From Lachnospiraceae bacterium UBA3826 (GTDB lineage Bacteria > Bacillota > Clostridia > Lachnospirales > Lachnospiraceae), in contig DGII01000036.1 in NCBI GenBank assembly GCA_002393095.1, positions 8,131 to 72,130 on the forward strand: a DNA stretch of 64,000 nt. Direction: 5' to 3'. Made by a program: the position numbers and the translations under genes. Positions 58,553 to 64,000 of this stretch are shown here, one piece after another. Within the stretch, counting starts at the first letter, position 1; each line of letters starts with the position of its first letter. A model generated the notes under the pieces. It made no database searches. It had not been told where the DNA came from and saw only the letters and a list, made by a program, of their open reading frames with translations.

Positions 58553-59919
58553 TGTCTTACAAATACTCCGTTAGTCTCTATCTTAACATCCACACCGTCT
58601 TCAGTTATATGCTTGAAGAAGGCCCTCTCCACTGAGGTATCGGATAATATGGTACTGAAGGTGAATACATATTCATCCCTGAAGGCACATATTGTTCCTT
58701 TTAAGAACTGTCCTTTTGACATCGCTATATTGGCATGGAATCTCTCTATATACGGTTCATATACATCGTCAACCTGTATCTTGCCTATATTGGTCACTGT
58801 GGTTGTATTGGCAAGCGCCGACTGATTGTAGACTATCCTCATGGCGATACTCTTAAGCGGTAACGGGAATATACGAAGCCAGATATTCTGCTGGTTAGCT
58901 ACCCCGTATGAGAAGAGATCCTCCAGATGCTCTTTATTTATCTGGCTTTTAAGGCTTGCGTTAATGATATCCACCACTTCTCTGAAATCATACTCCTTCT
59001 CTTGAGGATGGAATTCAGCGGATACCATCATGAAGAAATTCTTGGTGGTTATGGAATCATAATAAGGTCTTAGATTAACAGGCACCGCTATCCTTATAGG
59101 CTTATCGGACGAACCCCTTTTAAGGCATGCCACATATACGCTGTAGGCGAAGCAGGCAACCAGATAGGTATTGACTGATACTCCATAGCTTCCCGCTGCC
59201 TCCTTTAGCTTGTCTATAGGCATATATCCGTGCATGAGTCCGAATTCACCTGCCGGCAGCTTCTCTCCCTTTATAAGATATGCCCTCTTTCTCTCGAACC
59301 CTCTCGGCTTGCTTCTCTTGAAGTTCCTTACAAAGCTGTCATCTAAGTTAAGGGAGGTATATGCTGCCAGAGAGTCCCTGTTGGTCTTAAGTTCATCATG
59401 CTTAAGGCGTAAGTACTGATAGGTAAGCTCTCTTAAGAAATTGATCCCACCCATTCCGTCCGTAAGGACATGGAATACCTCAAGATTGATCCTCCTGCCG
59501 TAGTATGAGACTCTGAACAGATAGCTGTGATTGAGGTTCGGTCTTATATATCTGCATGGGAAGGTATGCTCCATCTCAACCTTCGGTGCAGGCTTGCCGT
59601 TCTCCTCGAAATAATACCAGAAAAAGCCTTTCCTCAGACGCACATTAAAGCCGTCAATCTTGGGCAATACAATGTCAAGCGCCTGCTGTAAAAGTAAGGG
59701 CTCTATCTCCTCCCGAAGCGTCACACTTATGCGATAGACATTGGTCATGTTCTCCCCCGCAATGGCCGGGAAAAGGTTGGCTGTATTATCCAGCCGGTCC
59801 CACCGTATCACTCTGTCTGCGGAATAGACCTTCTTACCTGCTGCCCTTCTGACCTTATCCTTTTTAACGCTATCAGTCTTATCCGTACTTTTGTCTCTAA
59901 CCTTATTACCCTTCATCAT
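58549..59919 (-). CDS. Condensation-fold acetyl/acyltransferase (alcohol acetyltransferase-like)
   Basis: A 456-residue cytoplasmic protein with the chloramphenicol-acetyltransferase/NRPS-condensation fold. The catalytic HxxxDG motif is in LEVFHVLTDGMGGINFL (His near 154). Other marks are RWDRLDNTANLFPAIAG at the start of the domain and IRIAVPVNLRPYYDSITTKNF. A basic region (residues 1-40) precedes it. Such proteins move acyl groups to alcohols, amines or lipids; substrate unknown. A strong promoter lies at 59983-60011 and DUF6320 follows. Confidence 0.75.
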   Translation of the reverse strand: MMKGNKVRDKSTDKTDSVKKDKVRRAAGKKVYSADRVIRWDRLDNTANLFPAIAGENMTNVYRISVTLREEIEPLLLQQALDIVLPKIDGFNVRLRKGFFWYYFEENGKPAPKVEMEHTFPCRYIRPNLNHSYLFRVSYYGRRINLEVFHVLTDGMGGINFLRELTYQYLRLKHDELKTNRDSLAAYTSLNLDDSFVRNFKRSKPRGFERKRAYLIKGEKLPAGEFGLMHGYMPIDKLKEAAGSYGVSVNTYLVACFAYSVYVACLKRGSSDKPIRIAVPVNLRPYYDSITTKNFFMMVSAEFHPQEKEYDFREVVDIINASLKSQINKEHLEDLFSYGVANQQNIWLRIFPLPLKSIAMRIVYNQSALANTTTVTNIGKIQVDDVYEPYIERFHANIAMSKGQFLKGTICAFRDEYVFTFSTILSDTSVERAFFKHITEDGVDVKIETNGVFVRQ

Positions 59920-59982
59920 TCAAGCCCTTTAAGCGCCTCTACCATATTGATGTCATTTACCTTTTACAGTCCCTACCAATAA

Positions 59983-60011
59983 ATAATAGTTAAACATAAA
60001 CCCCATGTCAA
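59983..60011 (-). promoter_or_regulatory. Sigma-A promoter of the acetyltransferase/DUF6320 operon
   Basis: On the minus strand: TTGACA (60011-60006), 17 bases, TATTAT (59988-59983), about 64 bases before the start codon. Near-consensus. Confidence 0.82.
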
Positions 60012-60046
60012 GGCAAGGCATTGTCCATAATACAGGCAATACGGGT

Positions 60047-60075
60047 TTGTTTTGGTTTAACAAGTGTGATATTAT
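60047..60075 (+). promoter_or_regulatory. Sigma-A promoter of iorA-iorB-paaK
   Basis: TTGTTT (60047-60052), 17 bases, TATTAT (60070-60075), 39 bases before the iorA ATG. Divergent from the promoter at 59983-60011. Confidence 0.7.
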
Positions 60076-60114
60076 ATTCTACGGTAGTTTTATATCCTTT
60101 ATGAGAGGTAACAG

Positions 60115-61908
60115 ATGAAAGAGTATGTATTAGGTAACGGTGCTATAGCATTGGGGGCATTGTCTTCCGGCGTCAATCTGGTCGCCGGATACCCCGGAAC
60201 CCCGTCTTCCGAGATCATAGAGACTATCTCCAAATATCCGCATGACGGAATACATCTGGAGTGGTCGGTGAACGAGAAGGCAGCTCTTGAGGTTGCTGCC
60301 GCCGCTGCATATAGCGGGGCGCGTGCGCTGGTAACAATGAAACAGGTCGGATTGAACGTAGCCTCCGATCCGCTTATGTCTCTTGCTTATGTAGGTGTCA
60401 AAGGCGGACTGGTCATAGTAAGCGCAGACGATCCGGGACCGATATCTTCACAGACAGAGCAGGATACAAGGCGTTTTGCCGATTTTTGCAGGATACCCGT
60501 GTTTGATCCTTCAACTCCCGAAGAAGCTTACGCAATGGTCAAAGATGCCTTTGAGTATTCGGAGAAATACAATACACCGGTTTTGCTAAGACCAACGACC
60601 AGAGTCTGTCATGCATATGCATCCATAGAGGTGCCGGATTCCTACAGTCCGAAAGAATATGAAGGCTTTGTCAAGGACTCGCATAAATGGGTCATCTTCC
60701 CCAGACTATCATATATGAACCACGGTATGATTGAGGAAAGAAATGTTAAGATCGGGCAGGAGCTTTCCAAGTATCGTTTTAATATCGCCACCGGTAGCGG
60801 TACTAAGGCAATCGTCACATCGGGTGTAAGCTATGCTTATGTTAAAGAGTGTATCGGAGACAGACAGGATGTAAGACTTATAAGAGTAGCTACGGCATTT
60901 CCTTTTCCCGATGACTTTATGACGGATGCGCTTGATAAGGTAAGTGATGTTTTGTGTATCGAAGAACTGAGTCCCTACATTGAGGAACAGATACTTAAGA
61001 TAGCCGGACGTAACAAGCTGGATATCAATGTATATGGAAAGCTTGACGGTACTGTACCACATAATGGTGAAATGAGTACCGAACTTGTCTCGGAAATACT
61101 CGGCAGGTATTTGAACACGGAGCTTAAAAAGGAATATATTGACACTTCCGATATGCCCACGCTTCCGCTCAGACCTCCGGTATTGTGTGCGGGTTGTCCC
61201 CACAGGGCTTCATTCTATGCAGTCAAAAAGGCAATGGCCGGCCGGAAGGCATATTACTGCGGAGATATAGGATGCTATACCTTAGGGAATGCGATGCCTT
61301 TAGATATGGTTGATACATGCCTGTGCATGGGTGCAGGTATCACTATGGCACAGGGTTTTGCGCATACGGATGACGCGGTATGCTTTGCATTTGTAGGAGA
61401 TTCAACATTCTTCGCATCAGGTATGACAGGTGTAGTCAACGCCGTATATAACGAAGCCGATATGATCCTGTGCGTGCTTGATAATTCCACCACCGCCATG
61501 ACAGGACATCAGCCCCATCCGGGCACAGGACGCAATATGATGGGCAACATAGTGGATAAAGTCGATATCGCAGGGGTCCTTAAGGGAATCGGGGTAAAGA
61601 GCGTTGTTACTGTCGATCCGCTTGATCTTAAGCAATCGACAGATGCGGTCAAGGAGGCTGCCGGATTAAAGGGTGTCAAAGCCATAATCTTCAAATCTCC
61701 GTGTATCGCGATCACGAAGCCCAAGGACAAATGCAGCATAGATACGGATAAGTGCATTAACTGTAAGAAATGTATAAGGGAGATAGGGTGTCCTGCACTC
61801 ATAACCACGGATGGTCATGTTACGATAGATGTTAATCTGTGTACGGGCTGTGGGCTTTGCAGCCAGATCTGCCCCGTATCCGCGATAGGAGGTAAGAGTG
61901 ATGAATAA
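60115..61908 (+). CDS. iorA: Indolepyruvate ferredoxin oxidoreductase, alpha subunit
   Basis: Large subunit of the enzyme that oxidises indolepyruvate and other arylpyruvates to arylacetyl-CoA with ferredoxin reduction. The 597-residue product has the TPP pyrimidine domain (GNGAIALGALSSGVNLVAGYPGTPSSEI, in pieces), the TPP-binding half with CGDIGCYTLGNAMP and GDSTFFASGMTG, and a C-terminal ferredoxin-like domain with CINCKKCIREIGCP and CTGCGLCSQICP for two iron-sulphur clusters. ATG at 60115 follows GAGAGG. It overlaps iorB by eight bases. Confidence 0.95.
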   Translation: MKEYVLGNGAIALGALSSGVNLVAGYPGTPSSEIIETISKYPHDGIHLEWSVNEKAALEVAAAAAYSGARALVTMKQVGLNVASDPLMSLAYVGVKGGLVIVSADDPGPISSQTEQDTRRFADFCRIPVFDPSTPEEAYAMVKDAFEYSEKYNTPVLLRPTTRVCHAYASIEVPDSYSPKEYEGFVKDSHKWVIFPRLSYMNHGMIEERNVKIGQELSKYRFNIATGSGTKAIVTSGVSYAYVKECIGDRQDVRLIRVATAFPFPDDFMTDALDKVSDVLCIEELSPYIEEQILKIAGRNKLDINVYGKLDGTVPHNGEMSTELVSEILGRYLNTELKKEYIDTSDMPTLPLRPPVLCAGCPHRASFYAVKKAMAGRKAYYCGDIGCYTLGNAMPLDMVDTCLCMGAGITMAQGFAHTDDAVCFAFVGDSTFFASGMTGVVNAVYNEADMILCVLDNSTTAMTGHQPHPGTGRNMMGNIVDKVDIAGVLKGIGVKSVVTVDPLDLKQSTDAVKEAAGLKGVKAIIFKSPCIAITKPKDKCSIDTDKCINCKKCIREIGCPALITTDGHVTIDVNLCTGCGLCSQICPVSAIGGKSDE

Positions 61909-62497
61909 AGATATCCTGATATGCGGAGTCGGAGGACAGGGAACCGTACTGGCATCCAAGGTATTAGCCGCTGCTGCTGCGGCGGCAGGCGAGGTCATTC
62001 ATTCTGCCGAGACTATAGGCATGGCACAGAGAGGAGGCTCTGTAACAAGCCATGTGCGAATAGGTGAAGCTGCACATTCTCCGCTTATCCCTTTTGGAAG
62101 TGCGGATCTGCTCCTTGCTTTTGAACCTGCGGAAGCGGTCAGAAACCTTAGATATCTTAAAAGCACAGGTGTTGCGATAGTAAATGTCTCTGCCACCAAG
62201 CCGGTGACCGAATCACTTAAAGATACGGGATATGACGGCAGCAATATGGTTGAGTATATTAAGAAAAAATGCGAATGTATATTTGTCAATTCCGATGAGA
62301 TATGTAAGCCTTTCGGATCATCCAGGTTTTTTAACATCATAATTCTGGGGATTGCTGCAGGAAGCGGTAAGCTTGGTCTGTCCCCGGATAATCTTTTGCA
62401 GCAGATAGAAAAAAGAGTTCCAAAGGCATACGCAGACATCAATAAGAAGGCTTTTCTGACCGGACTTGAAATAGGTCGTACATCCGGCAGTAGATGA
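61901..62497 (+). CDS. iorB: Indolepyruvate ferredoxin oxidoreductase, beta subunit
   Basis: Small catalytic gamma-type subunit that pairs with IorA. The 198-residue product has the CoA-associated pattern DILICGVGGQGTVLASKVLA at the N-terminus, ETIGMAQRGGSVTSHVRIG, and FEPAEAVRNLRYL. ATG at 61901, eight bases after AGGAGG, is preferred to the in-frame GTG at 61898. It is followed 19 bases later by paaK. Confidence 0.94.
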   Translation: MNKDILICGVGGQGTVLASKVLAAAAAAAGEVIHSAETIGMAQRGGSVTSHVRIGEAAHSPLIPFGSADLLLAFEPAEAVRNLRYLKSTGVAIVNVSATKPVTESLKDTGYDGSNMVEYIKKKCECIFVNSDEICKPFGSSRFFNIIILGIAAGSGKLGLSPDNLLQQIEKRVPKAYADINKKAFLTGLEIGRTSGSR

Positions 62498-62516
62498 ACA
62501 TGAATGGAGGATTAAG

Positions 62517-63758
62517 ATGAGAATTAATGACAAACAGCTTGAACTGGTTGACAGGCAGATAAAGCGTATACTTGCAAGCGGCAACTATTACAGCGAGGTG
62601 TATAAGAAAGCCGGTATCACCGGGATATCTTCCCCTGAGGATTTTGAGAAGATCCCTTTTACCGACAAAGCAGATCTGAGGAATGCATATCCGCTCGGAA
62701 TTCAGGCTGTTGCCGATGAAGAAGTGGTCCGCATTCATTCATCATCGGGAACCACAGGCAAGCCTGTGATCATACCCTATACTGCCAAGGATGTTGAGGA
62801 TTGGGCGACCATGTTCGCCAGATGCTATGAGATAGCGGGAATAACAGCCAAGGACAGGATACAGATAACTCCCGGCTACGGCTTATGGACTGCGGGTATA
62901 GGCTTTCAGGCAGGTTGCGAGAAGCTGGGCGCCATGGCGATACCCATGGGTCCCGGTAATACCGAGAAGCAGCTCCAGATGATGATAGACCTTAAGTCCA
63001 CCGTTATATGCGCAACATCTTCATATGCACTGCTTCTTGCGGAGGAGATCAACAAGCGCGGTCTTAAGGATCAGATCAATCTTAAGAAAGGAATTATAGG
63101 CTCTGAACGCTGGAGCGAAGCCAAGAGAAGGTATATTGCCGCCGAACTCGGCATAGAACTGTATGATATATACGGACTTACTGAGATCTATGGTCCGGGT
63201 ATAGGTATTAACTGTTCCGACCAGACCGGAATGCATATCTTTGATGATTATCTGTATACAGAGATCATCGACCCCGTTACGGGAGAAGTCCTTCCTGACG
63301 GAGAAGAAGGTGAGATCGTTATTACCACTCTTGTGAAAGAAGGCGCTCCGTTGATCAGATTCCGCACACACGATCTGTCAAGGATCATCCCAGGAGAATG
63401 CAGCTGTGGAAGGCATTACCCCAGACTTGACACTATCATCGGCAGAAGTGATGATATGTTCAAGGTACACGGAGTCAATATGTTCCCCAGTCAGGTCGAA
63501 GAGATCCTCGGACTTGTTGACGGAGTATCAAGCGAATATAAGATCGATATCGCACATGATGATAACAATAACAGGGATATAATCATGGTGACTGCCGAGG
63601 CTGAGGGAAGAGTTGATTTCGCTGCAACTGCCGAAGAAATCAAGAGACTCTTTAAGTCCAGATTAAATGTCACCCCAAAGGTGTCGATAGTATCTATGAA
63701 TACGCTTCCGAGATCCGAGAAAAAGACAAAGCGTGTATTCGATCATCGTGAAGAATAA
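62517..63758 (+). CDS. paaK: Phenylacetate-CoA ligase family enzyme
   Basis: AMP-forming ligase of 413 residues. Motifs are RIHSSSGTTGKPVIIPYT (P-loop), YDIYGLTEIYGPG, RFRTHDLSRI and GRSDDMFKVHGVNMFPSQVEEIL, then the catalytic Lys in SEKKTKRVFD. In fermenters with IorAB the usual direction is thought to be arylacetyl-CoA to free arylacetate with recovery of ATP, so the three genes would turn aromatic amino acids into indoleacetate or phenylacetate, reduced ferredoxin and ATP. ATG at 62517 follows GGAGG. The direction is inference from the operon. Confidence 0.93.
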   Translation: MRINDKQLELVDRQIKRILASGNYYSEVYKKAGITGISSPEDFEKIPFTDKADLRNAYPLGIQAVADEEVVRIHSSSGTTGKPVIIPYTAKDVEDWATMFARCYEIAGITAKDRIQITPGYGLWTAGIGFQAGCEKLGAMAIPMGPGNTEKQLQMMIDLKSTVICATSSYALLLAEEINKRGLKDQINLKKGIIGSERWSEAKRRYIAAELGIELYDIYGLTEIYGPGIGINCSDQTGMHIFDDYLYTEIIDPVTGEVLPDGEEGEIVITTLVKEGAPLIRFRTHDLSRIIPGECSCGRHYPRLDTIIGRSDDMFKVHGVNMFPSQVEEILGLVDGVSSEYKIDIAHDDNNNRDIIMVTAEAEGRVDFAATAEEIKRLFKSRLNVTPKVSIVSMNTLPRSEKKTKRVFDHREE

Positions 63759-63826
63759 GAAAACGATATTGAAGATGAATACTGAATAATCAGTTTATAC
63801 TTTTCACAAATATTTAATAACATTTG

Positions 63827-63853
63827 TTAGCACTCGCTCTTGACGAGTGCTAA
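63827..63853 (+). promoter_or_regulatory. CIRCE operator (HrcA site)
   Basis: TTAGCACTC, nine bases, GAGTGCTAA: an exact CIRCE inverted repeat, the binding site of the heat-shock repressor HrcA. Possible promoter boxes upstream, TTTATA at 63794 and TAACAT at 63818, are weak matches. CIRCE sites nearly always control groESL or hrcA-dnaK. Confidence 0.95.
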
Positions 63854-63879
63854 TAACAGCGGTATAACATACTTGCACG

Positions 63880-63927
63880 AAGGGAAGAGATCCGGAACTC
63901 AGGTTCCGGGTTTCCTCATCTCCCCTT
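63880..63927 (+). other. Long hairpin in the CIRCE-controlled leader
   Basis: An inner stem CCGGAAC-TCAG-GTTCCGG (63892-63909) is enclosed by AAGGGAAGAGAT (63880-63891) against ATCTCCCCTT (63918-63927). It lies between CIRCE and the start codon, in a leader of about 140 bases. It could stabilise the messenger or act as a thermosensor; neither is shown. Confidence 0.6.
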
Positions 63928-63993
63928 GCGGCATATACCACAGCAACAGCCCTGAACAGCATCCAGGACCGAAAATAAAAGGAGGTTTGACTT

Positions 63994-64000
63994 ATGTTGT
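63994..64000 (+). CDS. groES: Start of the CIRCE-controlled gene, probably groES
   Basis: Only ATG and four more bases are in the window. GGAGG at 63981-63985 lies eight bases upstream. A CIRCE site followed by a leader and a strong ribosome site suggests groES; the first residues (Met, Leu) do not decide it, and hrcA would be the other option. Confidence 0.5.

Overview
The window looks like chromosome of a motile, anaerobic, Gram-positive member of the Clostridia, most likely Lachnospiraceae. The evidence is flagellar late genes with a sigma-28 promoter, a CIRCE element, indolepyruvate:ferredoxin oxidoreductase, Firmicutes-type promoters (TTGACA-N17-TATAAT) and strong GGAGG ribosome sites. 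I see no tRNA, rRNA, CRISPR, phage or insertion sequence. No stretch longer than about 240 bases lacks a gene. Species cannot be named from this sequence alone.

Layout. (1) 1-3815, leftward: flgM-flgN-flgK and a second, cut-off flgK paralogue, read from a sigma-28 promoter. (2) 3856-13734, leftward: a six-gene signalling operon (PAS kinase, REC plus degenerate HD-GYP, CheY-like REC, a CheA lacking its CheW-like domain, a hybrid kinase with Hpt, and a hybrid kinase fused to a C-terminal DegV lipid-binding domain). (3) 13878-23084, leftward: ten-gene Mrp/Mbh-type cation antiporter operon with four large antiporter-like subunits. (4) 23134-34221, rightward: dut followed by a Dlt-like set (adenylation enzyme, carrier protein, MBOAT acyltransferase, membrane-anchored SGNH protein) ending in an asparagine synthetase, then a surface transglutaminase-like protein, an Asp/Glu racemase, a lipoprotein and a VanW-like protein. 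(5) 34242-39021, leftward: HTH regulator, an amino-acid-permease/histidine-kinase/receiver fusion, and PTS enzyme I. (6) 39155-40691, rightward: glutathione peroxidase, TSCPD protein and OhrR behind a promoter that contains an OhrR-like operator. (7) 40657-44691: two divergent signalling operons (REC-GGDEF-EAL plus a free Hpt; REC-Hpt plus a pseudoreceiver-receiver protein). (8) 44695-57625: a uronide-oligosaccharide utilisation locus with YesM/YesN-type two-component control, ABC importer, GH88, DUF2264, heparinase II/III-like and discoidin-like proteins. All its enzymes lack signal peptides. (9) 57842-59919: DUF6320 membrane protein and an acetyltransferase-like condensation-fold protein. 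(10) 60047-63758: iorA-iorB-paaK for arylpyruvate oxidation. (11) 63827-64000: CIRCE-controlled leader, probably of groES.

How it fits together. Two themes dominate. The first is phosphorelay signalling in unusual architectures (kinase-DegV, permease-kinase, CheA without CheW domain, free Hpt and REC-Hpt carriers), with c-di-GMP-type domains as outputs and one cluster beside flagellar genes. The second is cell-surface and envelope work: the Dlt-like/AsnB operon and its neighbours may decorate an envelope polymer with something other than D-alanine. Two dispersed small repeat families occur between genes, one forming a structured leader that carries the ribosome-binding site. Start codons were chosen by ribosome-site spacing, and where this differs from the longest reading frame the entry says so.
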